From positions 1 to 51,011 of the forward strand of contig NZ_BOQB01000036.1 of assembly GCF_018332475.1 (NCBI RefSeq): a DNA stretch of 51,011 bases, in the 5' to 3' direction. The notes beneath the pieces are model-generated. The model ran no database searches, had not been told where the DNA came from, and saw only the letters and a list, made by a program, of their open reading frames with translations. Both the position numbers and the translations under genes were made by a program. This DNA comes from Bacillus sanguinis. Its GTDB lineage: Bacteria; Bacillota; Bacilli; Bacillales; Bacillaceae_G. Every line of letters starts with the position of its first letter. The stretch's first letter is position 1. Positions 36,167 to 45,619 of this stretch are shown piece after piece.

Positions 36167-36190
36167 CGTTCTCCCTCCTCACGTTCTTTT

Positions 36191-36568
36191 TTATTCTTCC
36201 TCATTTACGTGTTCAAACGCTTGCTCGAAGATATGAATTACGTGCTGGTCAGCTAACGAATAATAAACGACCTTTCCTTCTTTACGATTCTTTACCAGCT
36301 TCGCTTGCTTTAATACACGAAGCTGATGTGAAATAGATGATTGTGTCATTCCTAATAAATAAGCTAAATCACAAACGCACATTTCAGCTTCAAATAATGC
36401 ATGTAATATTCTCGTCCGTGTACGATCTCCTAATACTTTAAATAATTCTGCTACTTTACTTAAACTTTCATCAGTTGGAATTGTTTGTTTTACTTGATCA
36501 ACAACTTCTTCATGAATTATCGTTTGAGAACATGTCTCTTGTGGTGTTTCTACTTTATTTCCAGCCAT
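36191..36568 (-). CDS. cadC: CadC-type ArsR/SmtB metal-sensing repressor
   Basis: The 125-residue repressor has a winged-helix core (FKVLGDRTRTRILHALF, TQSSISHQLRVLKQAKLV) and both classical metal sites in outline. The alpha-3N site has CVC at residues 64/66 with an N-terminal Cys13. The alpha-5 site follows the DxH-x10-H-x2-E spacing of staphylococcal CadC (Asp107, His109, His120, Glu123). Staphylococcal CadC has two N-terminal Cys; only one is present here, so the soft-metal site may be three-coordinate. AGAGGTGAG precedes ATG 36568. Two operator-like repeats lie upstream. Confidence 0.93.
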   Translation of the reverse strand: MAGNKVETPQETCSQTIIHEEVVDQVKQTIPTDESLSKVAELFKVLGDRTRTRILHALFEAEMCVCDLAYLLGMTQSSISHQLRVLKQAKLVKNRKEGKVVYYSLADQHVIHIFEQAFEHVNEEE

Positions 36569-36592
36569 TATAGCTCACCTCTTCATTTGAAC

Positions 36593-36612
36593 ATATGAAC
36601 AATCATTCATAT
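36593..36612. promoter_or_regulatory. CadC operator 1
   Basis: ATATGAA-caatca-TTCATAT is a perfect 7-6-7 dyad 25 bp upstream of the cadC start, of the TGAA...TTCA type bound by CadC/CzrA proteins. Confidence 0.7.
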
Positions 36613-36625
36613 ATCTTATACTCTT

Positions 36626-36655
36626 ATTATATGAGCGTCTATTCATATGTGTCAA
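36626..36655 (-). promoter_or_regulatory. cadCA promoter with embedded operator 2
   Basis: On the minus strand a perfect TTGACA (36655-36650), 18-bp spacer and a perfect TATAAT (36631-36626) drive cadC-cadA. The second dyad ATATGAG-cgtcta-TTCATAT (36629-36648) fills the spacer, so bound repressor would cover the promoter. The two dyads are 36 bp apart. Confidence 0.8.
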
Positions 36656-36768
36656 TGAAATCTGAAATATTTTTCATGAACATTCCGTTCACATTTAAAA
36701 AAGATCTATCCATATTTTCCGCATCCATTACATTCTCATACAAGAAAAGATGTACATTTTGCACAAAA

Positions 36769-36806
36769 GAAAAAAGCCTTGCGCGTTCCCTAGACGCACA
36801 AGGCTT
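36769..36806 (-). terminator. intrinsic terminator of the ald-permease operon
   Basis: AGCCTTGTGCGT / ACGCGCAAGGCT arms followed by TTTTTTC on the minus strand, past the permease stop. Confidence 0.88.
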
Positions 36807-36836
36807 ACTTATACTTATATCCCTTTTAATTAGCTG

Positions 36837-38252
36837 TTAATTAGCTTGTTCTAAATTATCCTGCGAACTTCCATCGTCTTTTAAATGACTATGTTTTTTC
36901 GAATAAACAAAGTATACAACTACTCCAATTGCTAACCAAACACCGAAGTAGATCCATGTTGTTAATGGTAGGTTAAACATTAAGAATAGACAACATGCGA
37001 TTGAAATAATAGGTAGCGTTGGTACAAGCGGTACCACAAAGCCACGTTGTAAATTCGGATGTGTTTTACGAAGAATAATAACCGTCACACCAACCATCGC
37101 AAATGTTAACAATGCTCCAATATTCGCTAAATTCGACAATTCTTTTAAATCGACAAATCCAGCAATTAAAGCACTACCAATACCTGTTAACCAAGTTGAG
37201 AATACTGGCGCTTCTGTTTTCTTATTAATTTTCGCAAATGATTTTGGTAATAAACCATCACGGCTCATCGCGAAGAATACACGTGTTGTTGCATAAATGT
37301 AAGCAAAGATTACAGCCATAATACCAATTACAGCTCCAACTGCGATTACACCTGCTACTTTATCTTGTCCTACAACTTCTAACACATATGCCATAGCTTC
37401 TGGTACATCTAATTCTTTATAAGAAACCATACCTGTCATAACAAGACAAACTACAACATAAATGATTGTACAAATAATTAACGAAGCAATAATACCAATC
37501 GGTAAATCACGTTGTGGATTTTTTACTTCTTCAGCAGAAGTTGCTAATGCATCAAATCCTAAGAAAGCAAAGAATACTGCTGCCCCTCCGGCAAAGACTC
37601 CACTAACACCGTATGGCATAAATGGTGTCCAGTTTTCTGGTTGTACGTAAAACGCACCAACTGCAATGAATAAAACAACAATACCAATTTTAATTAATAC
37701 CATTATGTTATTCACACGCTTACTTTCTTTCGTACCTCTTGATAGTAACCAAGTTAAAACTAATGTAATGATGATTGCTGGTAAATTCACGATACCACCT
37801 TGTGATGGAATCTTTAACAACTCTGTCGGAATTTCTAATCCAAATCCACTCACTAAGTTATTGAAATAACCTGTCCATCCACCAGCTACTGCGGCAGTTG
37901 TTACGACATATACGGATAGTAATGTCCATCCCATTAAGTGGGCAATAAACTCACCAATTGTCGCATATGAATATGTGTACACACTACCTGAAACCGGCAG
38001 TGTAGATGCAACTTCTGCATAACATAACGCTGCAAATCCACAAACAATCGCTGCAATCATGAATGAAAAAATAACTGCTGGACCAGCATCTCTTGCTGCT
38101 ACTAATCCTGTTAATACTAGAACTCCTGTACCGATTATCGCACCAATCCCTAGCATTGTTAGGTCAAATGCCCCTAGCGTTTTCGTTAAAGTTTTACTTT
38201 TACTTTCCCCTAACAATTGCGTAACGGATTTCTTTTTAAATAGGTTGGCCAC
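36837..38252 (-). CDS. APC-family amino acid permease
   Basis: The 471-residue, 12-helix transporter of the cationic-amino-acid-transporter (YfnA-like) branch has the APC motif LGIGAIIGTGVLVLTG in helix 1 and FFAFLGFDALATSAEEVKNPQRDLP in helix 6. GGGGG lies 8 bases before a GTG start at 38252. It is 103 bp downstream of ald on the same strand with a hairpin between them, so the pair is probably one operon. That makes alanine or another small neutral amino acid a reasonable substrate (inference); CAT-type transporters are otherwise diverse. Confidence 0.88.
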   Translation of the reverse strand: MANLFKKKSVTQLLGESKSKTLTKTLGAFDLTMLGIGAIIGTGVLVLTGLVAARDAGPAVIFSFMIAAIVCGFAALCYAEVASTLPVSGSVYTYSYATIGEFIAHLMGWTLLSVYVVTTAAVAGGWTGYFNNLVSGFGLEIPTELLKIPSQGGIVNLPAIIITLVLTWLLSRGTKESKRVNNIMVLIKIGIVVLFIAVGAFYVQPENWTPFMPYGVSGVFAGGAAVFFAFLGFDALATSAEEVKNPQRDLPIGIIASLIICTIIYVVVCLVMTGMVSYKELDVPEAMAYVLEVVGQDKVAGVIAVGAVIGIMAVIFAYIYATTRVFFAMSRDGLLPKSFAKINKKTEAPVFSTWLTGIGSALIAGFVDLKELSNLANIGALLTFAMVGVTVIILRKTHPNLQRGFVVPLVPTLPIISIACCLFLMFNLPLTTWIYFGVWLAIGVVVYFVYSKKHSHLKDDGSSQDNLEQAN

Positions 38253-38275
38253 GATGTATGCCCCCTTTTGCCAAG

Positions 38276-38306
38276 AAGAGCTAAGAGATATTCACTCTTA
38301 GCTCTT
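38276..38306 (-). other. intercistronic hairpin between ald and the permease
   Basis: AAGAGCTAAGAG / CTCTTAGCTCTT, a perfect 12-bp stem with 7-base loop, lies in the ald-permease spacer. No U-tract follows, so it may be an mRNA stability element or weak attenuator rather than a full terminator. Confidence 0.65.
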
Positions 38307-38355
38307 ATCATGTTGGTTTATATATTGTTCGATTTTGTTTTGTATAATGCTTCTA

Positions 38356-39489
38356 TTAGCAAGATACTGTTTCTGCTTCTAATAATTCTTTAGCACCTTT
38401 GTACTCTACACCGTGAGCTTCTGCAACTGCTTCGAATGTTACATAGCCATCTAATGTATTAATACCTTTTAGTAATGCAGAGTTGCCTAGGCAAGCTTCC
38501 TTGTAGCCTTTGTTAGCAATTTGTACTGCATATGGTACTGTTACGTTTGTTAATGCAAGAGTTGATGTACGTGGAACCGCACCTGGCATGTTTGCAACTG
38601 CATAATGAACAACGCCGTGTTTTTCGTAAGTTGGGTTATCATGAGTTGTAATACGGTCAGTTGTTTCGAAAATACCACCTTGGTCAATCGCGATATCTAC
38701 AACAACAGAACCTGGTTCCATTGATTGAATCATTTCTTCTGTTACAAGTTTTGGCGCTTTTGCACCTGGGATTAATACTGCACCGATTACAAGATCAGAC
38801 TCTTTTACAGCTTCTGCAATATTGTAAGGATTAGACATTAAAGTTTTTACTTGGTTTCCGAAAATGTCATCTAATTGACGAAGACGTTCTGCACTTAAGT
38901 CGATGATTGTTACATCCGCACCTAGTCCAACTGCAATTTTAGCAGCATTTGTACCAGCTTGTCCACCACCGATGATTGTTACTTTACCACGTTTAACCCC
39001 TGGAACACCTGCAAGTAAGATACCTTTACCGCCTTTGTTTTTCTCAAGGAATTGTGCACCAATTTGTGCAGCCATACGACCAGCTACTTCACTCATAGGT
39101 GCAAGTAATGGTAGAGAACGGTTTTCTAATTGTACTGTTTCATATGCAATCGCAACAACTTTCTTCTCGATTAACGCTTTTGTTAATTCTGGTTCTGGAG
39201 CTAAGTGTAAGTATGTGAATAAGATCAAACCTTCGCTGAAGTGTTTGTATTCGCTTTCAATTGGTTCCTTAACTTTCATAACCATTTCCATGTTCCAAGC
39301 TTCTTCAGCTGTATCAACGATTTTTGCTCCCGCTTCAACATACTGAGCATCTGTGAAACCAGATCCTAAACCTGCACCCTTTTGAATGAATACTTCGTGA
39401 TTGTTACGAATTAAATGTACAACACCTGCTGGTGTCATTGCCACACGGTTTTCGTTGTTTTTAATTTCTGCTGGTACCCCAATACGCAT
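38356..39489 (-). CDS. ald: alanine dehydrogenase
   Basis: The 377-residue NAD enzyme interconverts L-alanine and pyruvate plus ammonia and is important for alanine use and for sporulation and spore germination metabolism in Bacillus. It has the AlaDH N-terminus [23 protein letters not shown]-binding [10 protein letters not shown] near residue 172, and the catalytic-region [21 protein letters not shown] precedes ATG 39489. A perfect cre match lies 100 bp upstream over the putative -35. It is the first gene of an ald-permease operon. Confidence 0.95.
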   Translation of the reverse strand: MRIGVPAEIKNNENRVAMTPAGVVHLIRNNHEVFIQKGAGLGSGFTDAQYVEAGAKIVDTAEEAWNMEMVMKVKEPIESEYKHFSEGLILFTYLHLAPEPELTKALIEKKVVAIAYETVQLENRSLPLLAPMSEVAGRMAAQIGAQFLEKNKGGKGILLAGVPGVKRGKVTIIGGGQAGTNAAKIAVGLGADVTIIDLSAERLRQLDDIFGNQVKTLMSNPYNIAEAVKESDLVIGAVLIPGAKAPKLVTEEMIQSMEPGSVVVDIAIDQGGIFETTDRITTHDNPTYEKHGVVHYAVANMPGAVPRTSTLALTNVTVPYAVQIANKGYKEACLGNSALLKGINTLDGYVTFEAVAEAHGVEYKGAKELLEAETVSC

Positions 39490-39589
39490 AATGAAATGCC
39501 CCCTTATAATTAACAGAAAAAAGAAAGTCTTTTTTCTTTTTGTAATAATTAATAACTTATGTCCTTATTCTAGCATAACTTAAAAGTTA

Positions 39590-39603
39590 TGAAAACGCTA
39601 ACA
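39590..39603. promoter_or_regulatory. cre (CcpA) site upstream of ald
   Basis: TGAAAACGCTAACA matches TGWAANCGNTNWCA at all 14 positions. On the minus strand it overlaps a weak -35 (TTTTCA) that is 17 bp from TAGAAT, so CcpA would repress ald when sugar is plentiful. An ATAACTT-aa-AAGTTAT dyad adjoins at 39575-39590. Confidence 0.7.
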
Positions 39604-39844
39604 TATCATTTTTTTAAAGTTTATATATTTAGAATAGTGTAAATATATGGAACATTGATTCTATTAGCATCTTCGTTACATTTCATTATCTATTACTCTA
39701 TTTTTATTATACTCCTTAAAAATAAGCAGCAATCATTTATTATTCGACAATAATGTAACAATGTAAGAAATCCCATTGACGCCGTATACATATACAGTTA
39801 TTAATTTGCACATTACTTTAGGGATATATTCTTTTCATAAAAAA
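39604..39844. other. AT-rich gap between ald and the phosphodiesterase gene
   Basis: I see no gene, RNA or repeat here beyond the ald control region on its left and the terminator of the next gene on its right. Confidence 0.4.
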
Positions 39845-39873
39845 AACAGCTGCGGGCATTTAGCCAGCAGCTG
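39845..39873 (-). terminator. intrinsic terminator of the phosphodiesterase gene
   Basis: CAGCTGCTGGC / GCCCGCAGCTG stem followed on the minus strand by T8; it overlaps the last coding codons (PAAG). Confidence 0.88.
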
Positions 39874-41731
39874 GATAACTTATAAATAACTTGGAAAATA
39901 AATCATCTGTTGTTTCAGTAATTTTATCAAACAGATCACTTTCTTCCTCTTCTTGCTCTTTTAACATCTTAATTGTTTCACGTGCATCTTCAGGATAATC
40001 GGTAATGATACCATCTACGTTTAATTTATAATATCCCTTTAAACTTTCCATATCATTTACCGTCCATACGTAAATTGGCTTGTTTAACTTCCTTGCTTCT
40101 TTTACTAATTTCTTATTTAGCATGTATTCTTCTGCTACATAAAAATCAGCCTTCACATTCTTTAAGTGAGCTCTACTTGCATACAGTATATATCCTACTT
40201 TTATATTTGGATTTGCACGCTTAAATTCTTTTATAAGCGGATAGTGTAACGTTTGAATGACACATTGCTTTTCAAATTCATTATCTTTAATCGTTTTTAA
40301 TACTTTGTTTACGAAATCTTTTTCGCCCCCATGAAGCTTCACTTCAATATTGAGTTTGATTTTTCCTTTTGCCAGCTTAATAATCTCATCAAGTGTACTT
40401 ATTTTTCCTGAAAACCCATCTTGACTAAGAGTAAGTTGTCTTAACTCGTCCATCGTTAAATCTGATACATGAACATTAGCATTAGCAAGGCGTTTCAACT
40501 TCAAATCATGTATAACTGCTAATTCACCGTCTTTTGTTTGCAGTACATCAATTTCAGCGTAGTCTGCTTTCGCATCAATAGCGCCTTGCAAAGCTTCTTT
40601 TGTATTCTCTACACCTTTTGAAATATAACCACGATGAGCCATAATAATTGGTTCTTTATACGTGTTTGTAATAAAGGTCACAATGAAGGCAACAACCATT
40701 CCGGCCGTAATAATTCCTACAATATATACGCCAATAAATTTCCAACGATGTTTTTGGAAGAAACATTTATCTGCTTTCGTTTTCGAATAATCTAATCCTT
40801 CTTCTAATAAAACATCTTCAACCGGAACCTTTTGTAAATACAATCTCGTAATCGCCATAATATAAAATGGTGTCACGATAAAGCTAAATAAATACAATGT
40901 ACTCGTTAGAAATACAGAAATTGTTGATTCCGCTAATAATGCAAATGTCCCTTTCGGGTTTGTAAATTCATAAACACCCCATAGACATAATAAATATATT
41001 CCTAAAAATAGGACATAGACAATTCCTATTGAAATAAAAAATCCTACTAAAAAGAATAGTACTTTAAAAAAGCTTTCTTTTACTAACTTTGCACTTTTAC
41101 GTGCTGCCACGCGAAATGGCTTTTGTTCTAAAACAACAATAGGTAGAACAAAAATCCAGCGAAGGTTCAAATACGCAACTACAGCAAAGAATGTGTAATA
41201 ACCCACTTGTCCCATCGTTGTCTTAAACAGTTCTCCCGTAATGAAGTTAGGAATTTGAATTTGCGGGATTAATGCTGTTTCATATCCCATATTTAGAAGA
41301 GGTAATAATACGACAGCATATAAAATAAATCCCGGTAAGCAATATGTGAAAAGAGTAGGTAAATACGTTACTGTTTTATACAAAATTGGACGTAATCTCA
41401 CCTTTTGCCTTTTATGAGCAAAGTACGAAATAATAATAAGCACCGCAAATTCCGTAAAGATAAGAAACAGAGCTAACAATGATAAAATTACGATTGCCAC
41501 AATGCCGTATGGCGTCTTTAAAAATGCTAATAATTCATCATTCGTCGCATTTGCATAACCACCAAAATACAATAACTTATTAAAAATGATCCCAAATAGC
41601 GGGACAAATACAATCGCTGCTAATAATTTATAAGCGAGTTGAAAGGTTAATACATTCCAAAAAGCAAATTTAACCGTTTGAAAGGAATGTCCCATTACTC
41701 CTGGTATAGATAGTCTTTTACGGTGTTGCAT
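39860..41731 (-). CDS. membrane glycerophosphoryl diester phosphodiesterase
   Basis: The 623-residue protein has an N-terminal half with about seven to eight membrane helices (the GPDPase membrane domain) and a C-terminal GDPD TIM-barrel: IIMAHRGYISKGVENTKEAL with catalytic His/Arg/Glu, YAEIDVLQTKDGELAVIHD with Glu, Asp and His, and a terminal YVWTVNDMESLKGYYKLNVDGIITDYP. It hydrolyses glycerophosphodiesters to glycerol-3-phosphate and an alcohol, perhaps acting on lipids or lipoteichoic-acid turnover products at the membrane. ATG 41731 has GGAGG 5-6 bases upstream; a GTG 12 bases earlier overlaps that RBS. It is monocistronic. Confidence 0.9.
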   Translation of the reverse strand: MQHRKRLSIPGVMGHSFQTVKFAFWNVLTFQLAYKLLAAIVFVPLFGIIFNKLLYFGGYANATNDELLAFLKTPYGIVAIVILSLLALFLIFTEFAVLIIISYFAHKRQKVRLRPILYKTVTYLPTLFTYCLPGFILYAVVLLPLLNMGYETALIPQIQIPNFITGELFKTTMGQVGYYTFFAVVAYLNLRWIFVLPIVVLEQKPFRVAARKSAKLVKESFFKVLFFLVGFFISIGIVYVLFLGIYLLCLWGVYEFTNPKGTFALLAESTISVFLTSTLYLFSFIVTPFYIMAITRLYLQKVPVEDVLLEEGLDYSKTKADKCFFQKHRWKFIGVYIVGIITAGMVVAFIVTFITNTYKEPIIMAHRGYISKGVENTKEALQGAIDAKADYAEIDVLQTKDGELAVIHDLKLKRLANANVHVSDLTMDELRQLTLSQDGFSGKISTLDEIIKLAKGKIKLNIEVKLHGGEKDFVNKVLKTIKDNEFEKQCVIQTLHYPLIKEFKRANPNIKVGYILYASRAHLKNVKADFYVAEEYMLNKKLVKEARKLNKPIYVWTVNDMESLKGYYKLNVDGIITDYPEDARETIKMLKEQEEEESDLFDKITETTDDLFSKLFISYPAAG

Positions 41732-41845
41732 ATATTCCTCCACATTCTAAAACGATATTTGAGATGGATTCCATATTTCCATTTCTAACCCATCTTTTTA
41801 ATAATAATATATTCCGCTTAACATGAACACTCTTATACATACAAT

Positions 41846-41879
41846 GAAAAAAGTGATGGTTACTCCCCATCACTTTTTT
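41846..41879 (-). terminator. intrinsic terminator of the formate dehydrogenase operon
   Basis: AAAAAAGTGATGG / CCATCACTTTTTT stem, 9 bases past the DUF1641 stop; T-runs both ways. Confidence 0.92.
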
Positions 41880-41887
41880 CATTTACT

Positions 41888-42370
41888 CTATTTTTTCTCT
41901 AACCCTTGTCCAAATGCTTTCAAGAAGCTAAAACCGAATGTAATGGCTCTATTGATATCTGGATCTTTTAACACTTTAAAGAAATCCATCACTTTTGTTT
42001 TTTTTCCACTATTTAATTCATCTGTAGCAAATTGCAATCCAGCAACTAAACTCGATGTGATTTGCTTTGTTACTTCTGGGTCAACTGCGGATAGCGCTTC
42101 CCCTGCCCCCATCATATTATTGAGTGCATTTTTAACTGGTTCACGATTTAATTGCTCCACAGCGATTTTTGAAACATCTTCCTTCGCAGCAAGTAAACTA
42201 ATCGCCGCATCTAATATACCAGCCTTTTGCAACTGTGCTAAAAGCTGCATTGCTTCTTCTACTGCTTCACGATTATTAGATAGCTCATTTAGAAGTTCAT
42301 CTGCTACTTGCTGTTTCTGTTCTTCCTCTGTTACAACTTTCTTTTTAATTAACGTAATTTCTTTCGCCAC
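41888..42370 (-). CDS. DUF1641 protein, formate dehydrogenase partner (YrhD-like)
   Basis: The 160-residue soluble protein is rich in helices, with NREAVEEAMQLLAQLQKAGILD and ending FLKAFGQGLEKK, typical of DUF1641. It starts at GTG 42370, 12 bases past the formate dehydrogenase stop, with AGGGGGCGGAG upstream, matching the B. subtilis yrhE-yrhD order. The family regularly accompanies this type of formate dehydrogenase and is thought to be a small accessory or second subunit; no catalytic residues are apparent. A 187-codon frame on the opposite strand is an artefact. Confidence 0.85.
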   Translation of the reverse strand: MAKEITLIKKKVVTEEEQKQQVADELLNELSNNREAVEEAMQLLAQLQKAGILDAAISLLAAKEDVSKIAVEQLNREPVKNALNNMMGAGEALSAVDPEVTKQITSSLVAGLQFATDELNSGKKTKVMDFFKVLKDPDINRAITFGFSFLKAFGQGLEKK

Positions 42371-42382
42371 TATCTCCGCCCC

Positions 42383-45319
42383 CTAGTCCACAAGTGATAC
42401 GTATTGTTTTCTTTGCCACTTTTGCTCGATTTCAACACCATTTTGCGGATTGCGCTTTTTATCTCGCGGGTTTGAAGATGGTAACGGACGATTTCCTTTT
42501 TCACGTAATACACGCATTTTCACCATCGTTTGTTTATACGCTGGTGTACACGTATACAGGTCTGTTGCCGTCCCAGTTAAAATATTAATCGCTTCTTCAT
42601 TTATCGTTGCATGCATCGGTAAATATAGCTCTTTCCCCGTTACACGATCAGTAATAAGCGCTTGTACTTTAATCTTTCCAAATGGTGATGCTAATTCTAC
42701 AAGACCACCATCTTTCACATTGCGCTCTAGGGCAAGTTCAGGCGAAATTTCAACGAATACTTCAGATACTTTAGATAAAATACCAGCCGACTTATTCGTC
42801 ATATTCCCTTCATGGAAATGTTCTAGCATACGACCATTATTTAAAAGTAAATCATACTCATCTGGCGCTACAACCGGTGGTACCCATTCATCTAATGATA
42901 AGCGAGCAAGTTTATCTGGGAAGTTAAATCCATCTACATATAATAACGGTGTATCGCTACCATCATGACTACCCCAACATAAACTATTCCATCCTTCTAA
43001 ACGGTCGTACGTTGCTTGAGAATATAACGGTGCAAGTGATGCTATTTCGTCCATAATTTCACTTGGACTTTCATAATTCCAATCCCCGCCTAGTGCACGA
43101 GCAACTTTTTGTAATATCCACCAGTCTGGTTTTGAATCCCCAAGTGGTTTCAATACTTCGTATAATCTTTGAATACGGCGCTCTGTATTCGTAAATGTTC
43201 CTTCTTTTTCTAAACTTGGTGCCGCTGGTAAAATAACATCGGCAAAACGAGCTGTTTTTGATAAGAACATATCTTGAACAACAAGGAAATCTAAATTAGC
43301 TAAAATATGTTGCACATGGTTCGCATTTGAATCGACTAAAGCCATTTCTTCACCCATGACATACATACCGCGTAGTTTTCCTTCTTCCGCTGCAAGTAAC
43401 ATTGCAATATTATTTAATCCTGGTGCTTTCGGAATCGTTGTACCGTATGCTTTTTCAAATTTCGCACGAAGCGTATCATCTGATACTGCTTGATAACCAG
43501 GAAGCCAGTTTGGTAATGTTGCCATATCACAAGCACCTTGTACGTTATTATGTCCACGTAATGGATATGCACCTGCACCAGGACGACGATAGTTACCCGT
43601 AACAAGCAGTAAATTTGAAATGGCAGCGGACGTTGTACTTCCTCCTGTATTTTGAGTCACACCCATTCCCCAAAGTACACACGTACCATCTGCTTCATAT
43701 ACCATACGAGCCATTTCTTTCAGATTCTCTTTCGAAATCCCCGTAATTTCTTCTGTATAATCAAGCGTATACTTTTCTAACATTTTGCTATATTCATCAA
43801 AGTTCTTCACATTTTCAGCTAAAAACTTTTTATCATGCCAATCTTGATCAATAATATATTTCGTAATACCAGCAAGCCATACGTAATCCGTACCTTGGCG
43901 CGGGTGAATAAATAAATCTGCACGCTCTGCCATTTCATGTTTACGAAGGTCTGCTACAATCAGTTTTTGCTCGTGTAATTTATGAGCACGTTTTACACGC
44001 GTCGCGAGTACAGGATGTCCTTCTGTTGGATTCGCACCAACGATAATGACAAGGCCTGCTTCAGCTATATCTTTCACTGTTCCAGCATCCCCACCCATAC
44101 CAACAGTTTTAAATAAACCGTCTGTTGCTGGAGATTGGCAATAACGCGAGCAGTTATCTACATTATTTGTTCCATATATTTGTCGGGCTAGTTTTTGCAT
44201 AAGATAATTTTCTTCATTCGTTACTTTCGAAGAAGAAATAAATCCAAATGCATCGCTACCGTATTCAGTTTTAATATGCTGCATGTTAGAAGCAACAACT
44301 TCTAATGCTTCTTCCCATGAAGCTTCAACAAACATATCTCCTTGGCGAATTAATGGCTTCGTAATGCGATCTTCACTGTTTACAAAGTCCCATCCAAATT
44401 TACCTTTTACACATGTGGAAATACCATTAACCGGCGCATCTGAAACAGGTTGCACTTTTAATATATGGCGATCTTTCGTCCATACTTCGAAGGAACAACC
44501 GACACCACAAAATGTACAAACGGTTTTTGTTTTATTAACTTTCGTCTTACGCATCGCAGCCTCTACTTCTGAAACCGCTAAAATACTACTATATCCAGGC
44601 TCTACATCCTTTACAAAATCAATCATCGGATCTAACACATCTGGTTTTAATCCTGTCATGAACCCAGCTTCGCCTAACATTGATTTTTCCATTAACGCAT
44701 TACATGGACATACTGTTACACATTGCCCACAACTTACACAAGATGAGTCATTTATACCTACACCATGATCCCATATAACACGTGGACGATCTAAGTTCCA
44801 GTCTATCGATATCGTTTCATTAACCTGTAAGTTTTGACATACTTCTACACACTGTCCACAAGCAATACATTGATTTGGATCATACCGATAAAACGGATGT
44901 GACATATCCACTTCACAAGCACTTACTTTCGGCTCATACGGATATTTCTGTTCTTCAATTCCCATCATATGTACTGTGTTATGGACTTTACAGTTACCAT
45001 TATTGTTATCACAAACGGTACAATACAATAAATGATTCTCTAATATTCGATCCATTGCCTCAGTTTGTGCCTCTTTTGCACGCTTGGACTGTCTTTCGAT
45101 ATGCATACCATTCTCTAATTTCGTTGAACAAGCACGCAATAACTTCCCATTTACTTCTACAATACACGTATCACAAGTTTGAATTGGATCTACTTCTGGT
45201 ACATGACAAATTTGAGGATGTTCCAAATTACTCTCGTTAAATAATTGTAGTATCGTCTTTTCACCCGATATGGAAAATTCTTTACCATCCACGGTTACAC
45301 GGACTGTCTGTTCTGCCAT
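42383..45319 (-). CDS. fdhF: formate dehydrogenase, molybdopterin-containing catalytic subunit (YrhE type)
   Basis: The 978-residue enzyme oxidises formate to CO2. An N-terminal NuoG-like [2Fe-2S] domain (Cys38, 49, 52, 65) is followed by a His-Cys cluster region, two 4Fe-4S ferredoxin motifs (CIACGQCVEVC, CVSCGQCVTVC), and a molybdopterin oxidoreductase domain opening with CTFCGVGCSFEVW. The active-site position is Cys (SRYCQSPA), not selenocysteine. A molydopterin-binding C-terminal domain completes the protein. The start is ATG 45319 after GAGAGGGG. DUF1641 follows in the operon and fdhD is encoded divergently, so all the pieces for cofactor maturation sit together. Electron acceptor is not evident. 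Confidence 0.93.
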   Translation of the reverse strand: MAEQTVRVTVDGKEFSISGEKTILQLFNESNLEHPQICHVPEVDPIQTCDTCIVEVNGKLLRACSTKLENGMHIERQSKRAKEAQTEAMDRILENHLLYCTVCDNNNGNCKVHNTVHMMGIEEQKYPYEPKVSACEVDMSHPFYRYDPNQCIACGQCVEVCQNLQVNETISIDWNLDRPRVIWDHGVGINDSSCVSCGQCVTVCPCNALMEKSMLGEAGFMTGLKPDVLDPMIDFVKDVEPGYSSILAVSEVEAAMRKTKVNKTKTVCTFCGVGCSFEVWTKDRHILKVQPVSDAPVNGISTCVKGKFGWDFVNSEDRITKPLIRQGDMFVEASWEEALEVVASNMQHIKTEYGSDAFGFISSSKVTNEENYLMQKLARQIYGTNNVDNCSRYCQSPATDGLFKTVGMGGDAGTVKDIAEAGLVIIVGANPTEGHPVLATRVKRAHKLHEQKLIVADLRKHEMAERADLFIHPRQGTDYVWLAGITKYIIDQDWHDKKFLAENVKNFDEYSKMLEKYTLDYTEEITGISKENLKEMARMVYEADGTCVLWGMGVTQNTGGSTTSAAISNLLLVTGNYRRPGAGAYPLRGHNNVQGACDMATLPNWLPGYQAVSDDTLRAKFEKAYGTTIPKAPGLNNIAMLLAAEEGKLRGMYVMGEEMALVDSNANHVQHILANLDFLVVQDMFLSKTARFADVILPAAPSLEKEGTFTNTERRIQRLYEVLKPLGDSKPDWWILQKVARALGGDWNYESPSEIMDEIASLAPLYSQATYDRLEGWNSLCWGSHDGSDTPLLYVDGFNFPDKLARLSLDEWVPPVVAPDEYDLLLNNGRMLEHFHEGNMTNKSAGILSKVSEVFVEISPELALERNVKDGGLVELASPFGKIKVQALITDRVTGKELYLPMHATINEEAINILTGTATDLYTCTPAYKQTMVKMRVLREKGNRPLPSSNPRDKKRNPQNGVEIEQKWQRKQYVSLVD

Positions 45320-45619
45320 AGTTTCCCCTCTCCTTACAACCAACTGTACAACACAATTATGAATCCGTTTTCAAAATTGCATTACTGTACATATTTTTGA
45401 AACGCTCTGTCCAAATACTTTTCTTATGAAGTCGATTCTAGATGTTATAAGGTATAACTACGAAAGCTTAAAAATATCACTATTCTACAGTTCTATTATA
45501 TCGTACATATACAATAATAACCAAAATAATCTGTAATCTTCTTGCTAATAGATGTTTTTATTTCCCCATTGTTTTATGATAAATATGGGAGAGAAATACA
45601 TATAAAAGGGGAATTTAAT
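45320..45619. other. divergent fdhF-fdhD control region
   Basis: The only marked signals are two ACTGTACA copies (45343-45350 and 45384-45391, 41 bp apart), each with the palindromic TGTACA core. AT-rich DNA near 45490-45590 should contain the fdhD promoter. No gene is seen. Confidence 0.4.

Noticed and set aside
38903-39346. 147-codon open frame antisense to ald
   Set aside because: Shadow of a strongly conserved gene, low-complexity translation.
41823-42386. 187-codon open frame on the plus strand
   Set aside because: It is antisense to the DUF1641 gene, with a Ser/Thr/Phe-rich composition typical of reverse-strand shadows and no ribosome binding site.
42450-42968. 172-codon open frame antisense to formate dehydrogenase
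   Set aside because: The opposite strand encodes a clear molybdopterin domain; this frame has no RBS or recognisable domain.
43562-44200. Possible selenocysteine formate dehydrogenase
   Set aside because: The active-site codon is a normal Cys codon and no in-frame TGA occurs in the gene.
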